From the IMG/VR virus record IMGVR_UViG_3300027747_000005, positions 1 to 61,865 of that record: a DNA stretch of 61,865 nt; one strand, written 5' to 3'. Below are positions 8,560 to 16,929 of the stretch, piece by piece (within the stretch, counting starts at the first letter, position 1; each line of letters opens with the position of its first letter). This DNA comes from a virus. Below the pieces are notes generated by a model. It worked only from the letters and a program-made list of their open reading frames with translations. It was not told the DNA's origin and ran no database searches. The position numbers were made by a program, and so were the translations under genes.

Positions 8560-9678
8560 TTAAGAATCCAAGAAAGCCGCAGATGGCACGGTGAGGCTGG
8601 ACCCTGTGTAGCGCGCCGCCAGCGTCACGCGAAACTCGTCTAGGTATCCGGTAAAGTGACCGGAGGTTGCCTGCGAGATGTCGTCTACGTTAGTGAATAG
8701 AACGAACCTCGTCCCGCCAAAGTCATGCGAGCTAGCCTGGGTTAACGCAAGCGTGCCGTTGATGTAGACGCGGCGTGTTCCCGATGCGCGACAAATAGCT
8801 ATGTGACACCAAGAGTCGAACGGCACGGACGATTCGCTTGTATCCTGAGTATCGCTCCCCTCAAGTATGCGCATTGCGCCGTCGTTGCGAAAACCAACCA
8901 GCAACCTCTGGCCACGGGGGTTGATGTTGCCAGCATTAAAGATGTCAAATAAGATGTCGCCATACCCGGAGTTCCAAGAAGAGTCTTGGAGTCGCATCCA
9001 CCACTCAATGGTGTAGTCGCCAGTGCCAATGACCGGAACGGAAGATATGCCGGTGTCAAAGTTTCGCGATTCAAACAGAAGCCATCCACCTGTGCCTGCA
9101 TCGTACTTACTGCGCGCTCGTATAGAACCCGCGCCATATTTGGGATCCGCACTGCTCGCGGAAACACCAGATGAAGATGTTGGGCTTCGTCCATAGCTGC
9201 TGCTGTCTCCAAGCCCAGTGTTGCCGTGCAGGAGGAGCGTGACGTTGGCAAAGTATGGATCGCCAACAGCTTGGTCTGTGGGGGTTCCCGAGACGAAAGC
9301 GAACGTCCCAGTCCCTGCGGCTGAGTTGACCGCAGCCACGCCGAATAGATACGTTGTGCCGTTGGTTAGTCCGGTGACCGTGAACGTGCGGCCCGAGGTG
9401 TCCAAGTACACTTCTGAACCGTCGTCTGCCACGTAGAAGACTATGTATCCGACCACCGACGCGCTGCCCGCTGTCGTAGGGGCTGACCATGTCAGCGTGA
9501 CTTGGTGATTGCCACCCGTCGCCGCCAAGGAGTTGGGTCCACTAGGGGCCGTGAGCGGGGTGATTGTGCCATCCTGCTCCAGGTACCGATAAGCCTGCGA
9601 TGCCACCGCTGCACCAGCCGCAATGGCATTTGCCGCGGTAATGGCATCGCCTTTGAATCCGTAATTAATCTTCGGCAT
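8560..9678 (-). CDS. Fibronectin III plus LamG-like appendage protein
   Basis: 372 residues. After a short N-terminal region there is a fibronectin type III domain at about 45-130 (VTLTWSAPTTAGSASVVGYIV, then GLTNGTTYLFGVAAVN). A concanavalin/LamG-like domain follows at about 145-365 (TIEWWMRLQD, WCHIAICRASGTRRVYINGTL, GYLDEFRVTLAARYTGS). LamG domains bind glycans, and FN3 modules are common on phage appendages. This suggests a host-surface binding protein. The start overlaps the stop of the next upstream gene. Confidence 0.8.
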   Translation of the reverse strand: MPKINYGFKGDAITAANAIAAGAAVASQAYRYLEQDGTITPLTAPSGPNSLAATGGNHQVTLTWSAPTTAGSASVVGYIVFYVADDGSEVYLDTSGRTFTVTGLTNGTTYLFGVAAVNSAAGTGTFAFVSGTPTDQAVGDPYFANVTLLLHGNTGLGDSSSYGRSPTSSSGVSASSADPKYGAGSIRARSKYDAGTGGWLLFESRNFDTGISSVPVIGTGDYTIEWWMRLQDSSWNSGYGDILFDIFNAGNINPRGQRLLVGFRNDGAMRILEGSDTQDTSESSVPFDSWCHIAICRASGTRRVYINGTLALTQASSHDFGGTRFVLFTNVDDISQATSGHFTGYLDEFRVTLAARYTGSSLTVPSAAFLDS

Positions 9679-10037
9679 TAAGTGATTGCCTCATAGGAGA
9701 CAAACAACGTGAGCGTGTTGGCGGTCGAAGCTGTTTGCTCAAAAATTAAGATATCCCCAGGCTCCAAATACAACGCATCGTCCATGGTCGTTACGTTAAA
9801 TAGATTCTTTGCGTTGACGGTTACGCCAGAGTTGAGTGGGTACATCGTCGCACCGCGATATATCTGCACAGTAAACGTCTGCGCCGCCGACGTTTGATTG
9901 GATACGTAAATCGTTCGCAATCGTATAGTAGTGTTGGCGGGACAAGTCAGAACTCCCGTAGTGCCGGACGTTACCGGCTTGTGCATTAAGAGGCGCGCTT
10001 CGACTCGCGACGGCCTTGCAAGATCGGGAAGTGGCAC
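9678..10037 (-). CDS. Small beta-rich appendage protein
   Basis: 119 residues of alternating Thr/Val/Leu-rich strands, including RTIYVSNQTSAAQTFTVQIYRG. It resembles the fold pattern of three other short genes in this cluster (10274-10645, 12919-13248 and 15078-15452), which share a strand order ending in a YVSYEAIT-like edge. No catalytic motif is visible. It is probably a decoration or fibre-associated beta-sandwich subunit. Confidence 0.65.
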   Translation of the reverse strand: MPLPDLARPSRVEARLLMHKPVTSGTTGVLTCPANTTIRLRTIYVSNQTSAAQTFTVQIYRGATMYPLNSGVTVNAKNLFNVTTMDDALYLEPGDILIFEQTASTANTLTLFVSYEAIT

Positions 10038-10040
10038 GGT

Positions 10041-10277
10041 CTAGCTCCAGTTGTACGGAAGTGTGTCATGGAAATAACCAGGCAGTACGAGTCCCGAAGC
10101 TGCTGGTATAGCTTCAGTCAAGCCATCTAAATCGCGTACGCCTGACCACAGAGGAACAAACGTCCTGTCTCCCAATACGCCGTCATCGTCCGGCGCTTTG
10201 TCCGTTGAGAAAGCGCCGCTGCGGCTCCCCGCATTGACGAAATTGACACCGTCCTTGAGATTCGTTCCGCGGCTCAT
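10041..10277 (-). CDS. Small appendage-cluster protein
   Basis: 78 residues starting MSRGTNLKDGVNFVNAGSR and ending GYFHDTLPYNWS. The stop of the upstream gene overlaps its ATG by 4 bases, so it is translated in the same series as the fibre genes. No motif recognised. It may be a short connector or tip peptide. Confidence 0.6.
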   Translation of the reverse strand: MSRGTNLKDGVNFVNAGSRSGAFSTDKAPDDDGVLGDRTFVPLWSGVRDLDGLTEAIPAASGLVLPGYFHDTLPYNWS

Positions 10278-10645
10278 GCGAACTCCTTCCAGAATGCCGT
10301 GACGGCCAGAGCGCCAGCAACGCTTGCCGTAGCATAAATCGACTGCGCTTCTTTCAGATTCACGCCGTTGCTCTTAGAGATGACCACCAACGTGGACTTG
10401 GCAGGAACCGTGATGGTATTTGCGATGCGGTACGCTGTGCCGGTGTTAGTGGCCGCGGCGTATATAGTGATTGTGATGTCGGCGTTAGCAGCGCTTGTGT
10501 TTGCAACTAGAATGGAGTCAAACAAAAACACTTTGCTACTGGAAGCAGCATTGGCGATGATAAGCGTGTCCGTGGATGTGCCCAACGACAGGAGCGCGTT
10601 GTTCGCAAAACAGGACGACGGTGCGTTAATGTTTGGATTTGCCAT
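10274..10645 (-). CDS. Beta-rich appendage protein (MANPN family, copy 1)
   Basis: 123 residues, taking the ATG that gives MANPNINAPSS. It is clearly paralogous to 15078-15452: both share MANPN, NAASSxKVFLxDxIxVAN, SGTAY/TGTAY, a Leu-Val-Val-rich strand, EAQSIY and a final WKE. The pair probably arose by duplication inside the fibre array. Likely a beta-sandwich subunit of the tail appendage. Confidence 0.7.
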   Translation of the reverse strand: MANPNINAPSSCFANNALLSLGTSTDTLIIANAASSSKVFLFDSILVANTSAANADITITIYAAATNTGTAYRIANTITVPAKSTLVVISKSNGVNLKEAQSIYATASVAGALAVTAFWKEFA

Positions 10646-10652
10646 TTGGAAT

Positions 10653-11717
10653 TCAGCTGAGTGCAAATATGGTCCCGAGCGTCGGACCACCGGATGAGTT
10701 GGAAGAGTTGATTGTGACAGCACCCGTAAGCCCGTTCACGCTTGTCACGGGACCATACTTAGCGGCTTCCGTTGCGAAGTCTGTGATTGTTGACGCGGCC
10801 TGCGTGTGTGCAGTCGGCGTGCGGGCATCCGATAATCTGGAGTCACTTGTCAGGACAACATTGGCGGAAAGACGCGAGTCAGCAAGCGTGCCAGAAACTA
10901 TGTCTGTGGCGGCATGAGTGTGCGCAGTTGGCGTGCGAGCATCTGATAGGCGCGCGTCGTTGCCTTGGCAGAATGAGCCAGAAGTGGTTCCGAAAGCGCC
11001 CGTCGTCAGGACACCGCTAGCGCCGGTCAGGACAGGCAAGCCGGATGTGGAGCCGATGGCCCCGCCATTGGTGATGTTCCCGTGCGCGTGTGAAGTCGGC
11101 GTGCGAGCGTCAGACAGCCGAGAGTCAGACGAGACAACGACCGCGGTGCCTCCAACCGTAAGGCTATTGGAAAAGTTGCTGGCCGTTGGCGTAATCGTAA
11201 ACGCCAAGCCCTGCACGGAACCGTCGCACACGTACATCTCTAGCTGGGTTCGCAGGGCCGCATCGCCCGCAGAAGGCGTTTGAGTGCATACGGATCGAAT
11301 TAACCCCGCTGCTGCCGCGGCACCTGTGGTCGTAACGCTGTGCCACGCGATAGCGCCAAGCGTGTCATTCGTCTGAACGATTGTTGGGCTGGCTGTGCTT
11401 CCGCGAGTGCGTTTAAACCGCAGCGCCGGATTGCCAGCAGAGTCCGCATTGCGCTGAATGGTGACGGCGGCATTTGTGTTGTCGCCTATTACCTGCACGC
11501 TGCCGTCGGGTGCCGCGGGGCCAACTACTGGCTTAACGGTCAGCACACCCGTCATTGTGCTATCGGTGGCCGGGAGGGCGGCAAAATTATCCACGCCCCC
11601 ATCCGCCGTGCGGTAGTACAGCTTGCCGTCTGCCTGGTTAATGGCGATCTCGCCATCCTCCAACGAGGCAGGAGTCTGACCGGCCGTATTGCTGCGTTTC
11701 AGGCGTGGAGGGGGCAT
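10653..11717 (-). CDS. Modular tail fibre protein with SDARTPTAH repeats
   Basis: 354 residues. The N-terminus (RLKRSNTAGQTPASLEDGEI, AINQADGKLYYR) is the virion-attachment module common to many phage fibres and shared here with 15457-15798 and 15799-16572. The second half has several SDSRLSDARTPTAHTHA-type repeats, which are familiar from phage and prophage fibre shafts. The C-terminus is a short SVNGLTGAVTI motif, also typical of fibres. An upstream copy of the minus-strand motif (11737-11753) may be a promoter for it. Confidence 0.8.
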   Translation of the reverse strand: MPPPRLKRSNTAGQTPASLEDGEIAINQADGKLYYRTADGGVDNFAALPATDSTMTGVLTVKPVVGPAAPDGSVQVIGDNTNAAVTIQRNADSAGNPALRFKRTRGSTASPTIVQTNDTLGAIAWHSVTTTGAAAAAGLIRSVCTQTPSAGDAALRTQLEMYVCDGSVQGLAFTITPTASNFSNSLTVGGTAVVVSSDSRLSDARTPTSHAHGNITNGGAIGSTSGLPVLTGASGVLTTGAFGTTSGSFCQGNDARLSDARTPTAHTHAATDIVSGTLADSRLSANVVLTSDSRLSDARTPTAHTQAASTITDFATEAAKYGPVTSVNGLTGAVTINSSNSSGGPTLGTIFALS

Positions 11718-11736
11718 GTAAGTCCTATGAAATGGG

Positions 11737-11753
11737 CCTATAAGCTATTGTCC
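11737..11753 (-). promoter_or_regulatory. Minus-strand repeated motif, copy upstream of a fibre gene
   Basis: Reads GGACAATAGCTTATAGG on the minus strand, 20 bases before the ATG at 11717. It matches copies at 19449-19468, 27583-27599 and 44783-44802. TTATAG could be a -10 hexamer. Role inferred from recurrence in front of minus-strand genes. Confidence 0.35.
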
Positions 11754-11777
11754 GCTCAGTCGGCAACTGGCCCCAAA

Positions 11778-12077
11778 CTAGATCCCAGCCGCCTCCGCCC
11801 ACGCGCCAGTCTCCCCATCTAGCGTCCATCCCTCTCCTGGGCTTGGTGGGATAAATCCCTGCAAGTCATCTCGCCAGACAAAACCAATCCCAGCGTAATT
11901 CAGCCGAAACTTTCCGTTGTATGACGTTTGCTTCCAGCGCCTGTGCCCAGTGATCGACTCCATGAGGTCAACGCCTCTCTCTTCAACCTCAACGCCGTCA
12001 GCACGCAGCACCTCATTGGCGACCACTGCTACAGATGTGACGACATTGTTCTCGTCCAACTCGGCGAAGTGTGCCAT
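11778..12077 (-). CDS. Conserved small phage protein of the MAHFAELDENN type
   Basis: 99 residues: MAHFAELDENNVVTSVAVV, then WKQTSYNGKFRLNYAGIGF, WRDDLQGFIPPSP and WTLDGETGAW. This signature is very common in tailed phages, especially those of aquatic bacteria, nearly always beside tail fibre genes. Its biochemical role is not established to my knowledge. It overlaps the upstream gene by one base. Confidence 0.75.
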   Translation of the reverse strand: MAHFAELDENNVVTSVAVVANEVLRADGVEVEERGVDLMESITGHRRWKQTSYNGKFRLNYAGIGFVWRDDLQGFIPPSPGEGWTLDGETGAWAEAAGI

Positions 12078-12922
12078 TAGAAGGTGATACTCCCCGATCC
12101 GGTGAATGTGTAAACGTAATCGCTGCCAACTGGGGTGACCGTTGGCGAGCCTGTGGTTGAAATTGCTGGCGAAGGACTGCGGATGATGACAACGCCGCTG
12201 CCCCCATTTCCTCCCGCACCGCCGCCGCCGCCGCGATTCGCGGCACCCTGCGAGGCGGCTTGATTTGATGGCGATGTGTTTCGACCACTGCCGCCGCCGT
12301 CTGTTGCAGTGCCACCCGTGGCAGACAGGTAGTTCGCGCCGCTGCCGCCGCCGCAGTAACCTAATGAACTGCCTGTTATGTTGCTGCTGACACCCGACCC
12401 GCCATTTCCGGCGGCAGACGTTGTTGCGCTGCCTCCGGCACCCCCGGCACCACCACCGCCTCCGGTCGCATAGACACCGCCTGCGTATCCATAACCTCCG
12501 TTAAAGCCTTGAGTACCTTGCGAACCAAATCCAAACGCCGCAGACCCATATGATCCGCCGCCGCTCGCGCCGGAACCACCAGCAGGAGTGCCGTCTCCAC
12601 CTCCTCCAAACCCGCCGCCAATTGCCGTTAGGCCGAGAGCAGTTGTTGATGTTCCTGTTGTTCCGGGTGTTGAGGAGCTTGCGCCGTAGGCATAGGCAAG
12701 AGTGCCACCGCCGCCGACAACGAACGAATAGGTCACGCCAACGACCGCTGGGAATGTGCCGGTAAGAAATCCGCCAGCCCCGCCAGCCCCACCGCGAGGG
12801 CCAGCCCCACCACTGCCGCCACCACCAGCAATTAGGTACTGCACAGCAATGCGAGACGGCCAAATTGCCGACGACAGCGCAGCACCTCGCAGCGATGTCC
12901 CGCTAGTCAGTCGCCTGCTCAT
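12077..12922 (-). CDS. Glycine-rich appendage / adhesin-like protein
   Basis: 281 residues. A short N-terminus leads into VQYLIAGGGGSGG and a long region in which more than a third of residues are glycine, arranged as GGGGG loops between short strands. It ends in SGVVIIRSPSP and a small C-terminal beta unit. This pattern is known in glycine-rich phage tip adhesins and related surface proteins. It shares the style of the C-terminal half of 14077-15078. Confidence 0.7.
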   Translation of the reverse strand: MSRRLTSGTSLRGAALSSAIWPSRIAVQYLIAGGGGSGGAGPRGGAGGAGGFLTGTFPAVVGVTYSFVVGGGGTLAYAYGASSSTPGTTGTSTTALGLTAIGGGFGGGGDGTPAGGSGASGGGSYGSAAFGFGSQGTQGFNGGYGYAGGVYATGGGGGAGGAGGSATTSAAGNGGSGVSSNITGSSLGYCGGGSGANYLSATGGTATDGGGSGRNTSPSNQAASQGAANRGGGGGAGGNGGSGVVIIRSPSPAISTTGSPTVTPVGSDYVYTFTGSGSITF

Positions 12923-13248
12923 GTGATCTCCACTCCAAACGCGCCGAACGACAGAGTGGATGAGCTTGCGTAGACGCTGATCACATCTGTTGCAGCGAGA
13001 GTTATCCCGAGAGTGAGAGTGATTGTGTCGTTGGCCGGAATCGCCGAGTCGTACACCAGATAGTGCTGCGCCGCCACCGTCGCACCCGCAGGCCGAATGG
13101 CGACTCTATACGTTGCTGACGTTGCGGCTTGGTTGCATATCGACAATGTCGAAACGATGGTGCTGGTAGACGCCGCCACCGTGTACAGCGTCGTCAGCGT
13201 CGTAGCTGATGGGTTGAGTTGTCCAAGAACCTTATGTGTCTGTGGCAT
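12919..13248 (-). CDS. Beta-rich appendage protein
   Basis: 109 residues, mostly Ser/Thr/Ala/Val. It shows the strand sequence of a small beta-sandwich, for example TIVSTLSICNQAATSATYRV and LTLGITLAATDVISVYASS. It belongs to the same loose family as 9678-10037, 10274-10645 and 15078-15452. ATGA-type overlap with the glycine-rich gene downstream. Probable structural subunit. Confidence 0.65.
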   Translation of the reverse strand: MPQTHKVLGQLNPSATTLTTLYTVAASTSTIVSTLSICNQAATSATYRVAIRPAGATVAAQHYLVYDSAIPANDTITLTLGITLAATDVISVYASSSTLSFGAFGVEIT

Positions 13249-13249
13249 C

Positions 13250-13528
13250 TCAGCCTCCCATCAATAGAAACGGATGAATCGGGATGAAATCTAGGCGGGC
13301 CTGCAAGAGCGTCCCGCTTGTGATGTCGCTTGCCGCGTGCGAGTGGCTTGTCGCAGCCGCACCAATGGCTGCGGGAGTAATCGGATCGCCGCCGCTTGAA
13401 CCGTGCGACGACGCATGCGCTGCGACGTTGGTTGTCAACTCCCACGCATAGCCGCTCCATGTGTATGTGCGGCCATTTTGAACGGATAGTTGACCGACTG
13501 TCGGTGATGCTGGGAGGGAGAGTGCCAT
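13250..13528 (-). CDS. Short fibre protein
   Basis: 92 residues. MALSLPASPTVGQLSVQNGR and YTWSGYAWEL form a small attachment module often seen at fibre N-termini. A SHGSSGGDPITPAAIGA collar and SHSHAASDITSGTL follow. The sequence ends shortly afterwards, so it is a stub compared with usual fibres. It may co-assemble with neighbouring short fibre genes. Confidence 0.65.
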   Translation of the reverse strand: MALSLPASPTVGQLSVQNGRTYTWSGYAWELTTNVAAHASSHGSSGGDPITPAAIGAAATSHSHAASDITSGTLLQARLDFIPIHPFLLMGG

Positions 13529-13530
13529 GG

Positions 13531-13584
13531 TTAAAAGCTAGTGAACTCCTCTGCCGGGACGGTGACGGTTTCGTTGTCTGTCAC
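13531..13584 (-). CDS. Possible 17-residue peptide
   Basis: GTG at 13584 overlaps the stop of the sulfotransferase gene (GTGA). It has GGGAG eight bases upstream and encodes VTDNETVTVPAEEFTSF before TAA. The strong ribosome site and tight coupling are the only support, and the peptide could be spurious. Confidence 0.3.
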   Translation of the reverse strand: MTDNETVTVPAEEFTSF

Positions 13585-14063
13585 TGCAACGACTCCCACA
13601 ATGAGATGTCTGCCGCGTAGATTTCACGCACGCGAGCCTCCTGCTCTGGCGTGAGGATCGGCTTGTCGGCCTCGTTTGTGGCGTCCTCCAACGGCAGCGG
13701 CGTCGGCAGGCCAAGCCATTCGGCAGCAGCGTCAAATTGATCCTCAAAACGAAAGTGGCGAGCAAACTCACCTTGCGGCAGTGGTCTGTATAGTGGGCCG
13801 CTGAGATGCTCCTCTAAGGCCCGAGACGGCATGTGCGCGCATGCCGATCGAAAGCGTTCGATTGGATTTCTGACAATTATCCCAAGACCTTTCTGATCAA
13901 CAAAAATCTCAGTTGGCAATACGCTGGCTGGGTGTGCATTTTCTGGCACCTCAATAGAGGGATACCAAGCCGCGACGGCTGCGCGTGCAAGCGAATGACT
14001 CCCGCTCCTAGGCGTTAGCAGGATTGCATTTCCGTTAATTGGTGATCGAACAATGTCGCTCAA
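13581..14063 (-). CDS. Sulfotransferase-like enzyme
   Basis: 160 residues from TTG at 14063, chosen because AGGAG and GAGGT precede it and because it avoids overlap with the fibre gene ending at 14077. The N-terminal ILLTPRSGSHSLARA matches the PAPS 5'-phosphosulfate loop. IIVRNPIERFRSA matches the 3'-phosphate motif of the sulfotransferase family. It is shorter than most sulfotransferases (about 250 residues) and may be minimal. It lies inside the fibre array, so it may sulfate a host surface glycan or a virion component; that substrate is inferred. Confidence 0.75.
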   Translation of the reverse strand: MSDIVRSPINGNAILLTPRSGSHSLARAAVAAWYPSIEVPENAHPASVLPTEIFVDQKGLGIIVRNPIERFRSACAHMPSRALEEHLSGPLYRPLPQGEFARHFRFEDQFDAAAEWLGLPTPLPLEDATNEADKPILTPEQEARVREIYAADISLWESLQ

Positions 14064-14076
14064 GGCAACCTCACTC

Positions 14077-15078
14077 CTAAGAGAAATACAGAACCACAGC
14101 ACCAGCACCAGCAACGGGACTATTTGGGTCTGTTCCGCAGCCTGCGCCATATCCGCCGTTGGCTGTTATCGTTCTCGGGTCGTACTTACTGCGACCGCCA
14201 GACCCAAACGCTGGCGTTGCTCCGCAGTCCTCCGTTGTTTTCCCACCAGCGAGAGCGACTGCTGCTTTTAGTCCAGACACATCTGTCATCTGGACTCTGC
14301 CACATGATGCCGTCGTTCCGTTGCCACCCACGGCCCCGCCGCGATTGTTTTGACCGGCTCCACCGTTCGCACCGCCATCACCTCCTGAGTAACTTCCACC
14401 AGCACTGAACGCAGAAGCACCCAATCCTCTGATTGTCACGCCGCCATATGTAACAGTTGTGTCAGTATGAACGCTCCCTGTGGTTGTCGGAGCAGGCCCA
14501 GTGCTGTAACCGACCGTTGCTCCGCCAGAAACTGACCACGTTTTGTAGGCAACACCGCCAGCGTTCTGGTATATGTTGCCCGCCCCCACCGCCCACGCCT
14601 TCATCGTTGTCGCTCCGCTTGGCACCGTGTAACTGGTGCCGCTGGTGAGCAGAACGGCCATCGCCGCAAAGCTGGCCGGTGTGACGCTGGAACTTGCCGA
14701 CGAATATGGCCCCGTTCCCAAAGATGTAACGGCAGCAACTCTGAATATGTAGCTTGTCCCAGAAGTCAAACCCGTCACTGTCGCGCTGGCCGAGGACGAC
14801 GCGGAGTGCGAGAACGTAGACCAATTACTTCCGCTATCGCTGGAATACTGCACAATGTAATCAGTGACCTCATACCCGCCGTTGGATGCTGGTGCAGTCC
14901 AAGTCAACGCGACGCTGCCAGAAGAATTGCTTCCCGTCACGCCCGTAGGCGCACCGGGGAGCGCAGGCCAGACGCCTGAACGCTTGTATGCCTCTGCCTC
15001 GCGGGGCGTCCAAATGCCGCTCGCCGCCGACTGCGTTGGCGTGACGCTTGCGCCGATAATCCCGCCGCGTGGACGCAT
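14077..15078 (-). CDS. Fibronectin III plus glycine-rich appendage protein
   Basis: 333 residues. The N-terminus (SAASGIWTPREAEAYKRSG) is a module seen at the start of phage fibre proteins. A clear FN3 domain lies at about 40-135 (GSVALTWTAPASNGGYEVTD, GLTSGTSYIFRVAAV). A glycine-rich C-terminal region follows, ending GAGAVVLYFS, similar to 12077-12922. Likely a surface-exposed appendage. The start overlaps the upstream stop by one base. Confidence 0.75.
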   Translation of the reverse strand: MRPRGGIIGASVTPTQSAASGIWTPREAEAYKRSGVWPALPGAPTGVTGSNSSGSVALTWTAPASNGGYEVTDYIVQYSSDSGSNWSTFSHSASSSASATVTGLTSGTSYIFRVAAVTSLGTGPYSSASSSVTPASFAAMAVLLTSGTSYTVPSGATTMKAWAVGAGNIYQNAGGVAYKTWSVSGGATVGYSTGPAPTTTGSVHTDTTVTYGGVTIRGLGASAFSAGGSYSGGDGGANGGAGQNNRGGAVGGNGTTASCGRVQMTDVSGLKAAVALAGGKTTEDCGATPAFGSGGRSKYDPRTITANGGYGAGCGTDPNSPVAGAGAVVLYFS

Positions 15079-15452
15079 TAGGAGAGTTCCTTCCAGCTTG
15101 CGTTCACTTTGAGCTTTGACGCCGTGCCCGCCGTGACATAAATGCTCTGAGCCTCAAGCAGAGATATGCCCTGCGCCTTATCCACAACGATTAAGGCCGC
15201 GTTCGCGGGTACGCTGACCGTAGAGGCCAATTCGTATGCCGTGCCCGAGTTGTCGGCGGTTCGATAGAGCGTCACAGTCACTGTCACGGCGTTAGAAGTA
15301 TCGATGTTTGCCACAGTGATTCCGTCAAGCAAGAAAACCTTGCCAGATGAAGCCGCGTTGCTGACAAGCTGAGTCGCAGCTGTCGCCGTCAAGGACAAGG
15401 AAGCGTTGTTGTAATAGACGTTCTGAGCCGTCCCTGCATTTGGATTTGCCAT
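15078..15452 (-). CDS. Beta-rich appendage protein (MANPN family, copy 2)
   Basis: 124 residues from the ATG giving MANPNAGTAQN. Paralogue of 10274-10645 with the same order of motifs (NAASSGKVFLLDGITVAN, NSGTAYELA, EAQSIYVTAG, WKE). Duplication within the fibre array is the simplest explanation. Function is probably structural. Confidence 0.7.
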   Translation of the reverse strand: MANPNAGTAQNVYYNNASLSLTATAATQLVSNAASSGKVFLLDGITVANIDTSNAVTVTVTLYRTADNSGTAYELASTVSVPANAALIVVDKAQGISLLEAQSIYVTAGTASKLKVNASWKELS

Positions 15453-15456
15453 ATCA

Positions 15457-15798
15457 CTAAACTCCAAAAACGATTGAGCGAATGACAGGGTTCATCCCAG
15501 TCACACCACCGAGAGGGCCAATCTCTATGTAAGCCGCACCCGTCCAGCGATAGACTCGCCCCGTGTCAGTCGCAATCACCAACTGAGCCGCACTGCCAGT
15601 GGCAGGGAAATTTGCAGTCGTTGCGTACTCGTAGATTTCAGTTGCGCCACCACTTCCGGTAGCCAGTGCCGTCACAACGCCAGACGAGTTCCGATAGAAC
15701 AGCTTGCCATCGGCCTCGTTGATTGCGATCTGCCCAGTGGACAGCGAGGACGGCGTGTTACCGGCGGTAGTAGATCGAAGTATCCTGACAGTTGCCAA
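15457..15798 (-). CDS. Short fibre protein with attachment module
   Basis: 113 residues. VRILRSTTAGNTPSSLSTG and QIAINEADGKLFYRN form the same N-terminal attachment module as in 10653-11717. A small YRWTGAAYIEIGPLG domain follows, and the chain ends. It lacks a shaft and a receptor-binding domain. Confidence 0.7.
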   Translation of the reverse strand: MATVRILRSTTAGNTPSSLSTGQIAINEADGKLFYRNSSGVVTALATGSGGATEIYEYATTANFPATGSAAQLVIATDTGRVYRWTGAAYIEIGPLGGVTGMNPVIRSIVFGV

Positions 15799-16572
15799 CT
15801 AAAATGAACCCCCATCGATATCAGAACTGGGCGCGAGATAATCGGTTCCGGCAACTGCCGCCGAATACGCGGAGCCGTTTCCTTTGAGAAGGCCAGAGAC
15901 AGCCGATGTCAGTCCCGTCCCGCCATAGCCAACTGCTACAGCCGTACCCTGCCAGACACCCGTGGAAAGCGTCCCTACGCTTGTCAGGCTGGACGCTGTC
16001 ACGCCGGACCCGAGAGTGGTAGCCGACAGAACATTCGTACCGGCGATCTTGTAGGTCTTCCCGGTGAGGATGTTGAAGTTCTCGCTGCTCGTCCAAGAAG
16101 ATGAGGCAGAAACCCAATTCAGCGTGTAGTCCGCGGTGCCGTGCAACGTGATGCCGCCACCGTCTGCCGCAGCATCGGTTGTCGAACCCTTGGCCAGTTC
16201 GATGTTTTTATCGGCTACGGAGATGGTGGTTGACGAGATGGTGGTTGTGGTTCCGTTGACCACAAGGTTGCCGCCGACAGTCACGTTGCCGCTAAATGAA
16301 GCGCCCGAGAGCAGGGCATAGTTCGCCAGTTGCGTCGATACCGCAGAAGCCACGCCGGACGAGATTGAACTGTCTACATAGGAGGTGGTCGCAAACGCGC
16401 CCGAACCACCAATGGCGATGATGCTAGTAGCCGTGCCGCCCGCGCCGCCGGTGCCGGTTCCATAGTACAACACGTTTGACTGCTCATTGAAGCAGAGTTC
16501 CGCGTTGGCCAGACTGCTTGGGGCACCAGCGCCGCCGCCGCTTGCCCGCCGTTTGATACGAAGTGTTGCCAT
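15799..16572 (-). CDS. Tail fibre protein
   Basis: 257 residues. The N-terminal module LRIKRRASGGGAGAPSSLA plus ELCFNEQSNVLYYG is followed by a long Ser/Thr/Gly beta-helix-like shaft containing GNVTVGGNLVVNGTTTTISS, a motif common in phage fibres and spikes. It ends DIDGGSF, and the next upstream gene ends LLDGGNF, so these short chains share a C-terminal tail. Probably part of a multi-chain fibre. Confidence 0.75.
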   Translation of the reverse strand: MATLRIKRRASGGGAGAPSSLANAELCFNEQSNVLYYGTGTGGAGGTATSIIAIGGSGAFATTSYVDSSISSGVASAVSTQLANYALLSGASFSGNVTVGGNLVVNGTTTTISSTTISVADKNIELAKGSTTDAAADGGGITLHGTADYTLNWVSASSSWTSSENFNILTGKTYKIAGTNVLSATTLGSGVTASSLTSVGTLSTGVWQGTAVAVGYGGTGLTSAVSGLLKGNGSAYSAAVAGTDYLAPSSDIDGGSF

Positions 16573-16929
16573 TTAAAAATTACCCCCGTCTAAAAGTTGT
16601 GTCTCCGAATAATTGCGCCACTTACCGTTTGACCAGCGCAGCACATCCCCCGTCTTTATGTCGGTCATCTCCACATCACTGGAGGATGGAAGAGAGAACC
16701 GCAAAGAATTCAGTAGGTACGGCAGGTTGCTCCACCTCGTTACGCCGTCACCAATTTTGATTGCACCCGAGCCAAAGGCGGGATCGGAGTAGCTGAACGT
16801 GTCCGTGGATGTTTCCGTACCGGACGGCACATCACGCTCATAGCCAATCTCTCCTGCCTCTAGGATTGGATTTGCAGCCGCCCACTCTGCGGCGGTTCCA
16901 CGCCGAAACTGGACGAGCTTGTAGCTCAC
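16573..16929 (-). CDS. Tail fibre attachment protein (Mtd N-terminal-like)
   Basis: 118 residues. YKLVQFRRGTAAEWAAANPI, LEAGEIGYERD and IKIGDGVTRWSNLPYL match the N-terminal domain shared by major tropism determinants and many fibres (QFRRGT...W......L..GE.g.e.D......iGDG.t.W..LpY). Only this domain and a short tail are present, so it may be an adaptor that docks other fibre chains. ATGA-type overlap with the gene upstream. Confidence 0.75.
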   Translation of the reverse strand: MSYKLVQFRRGTAAEWAAANPILEAGEIGYERDVPSGTETSTDTFSYSDPAFGSGAIKIGDGVTRWSNLPYLLNSLRFSLPSSSDVEMTDIKTGDVLRWSNGKWRNYSETQLLDGGNF

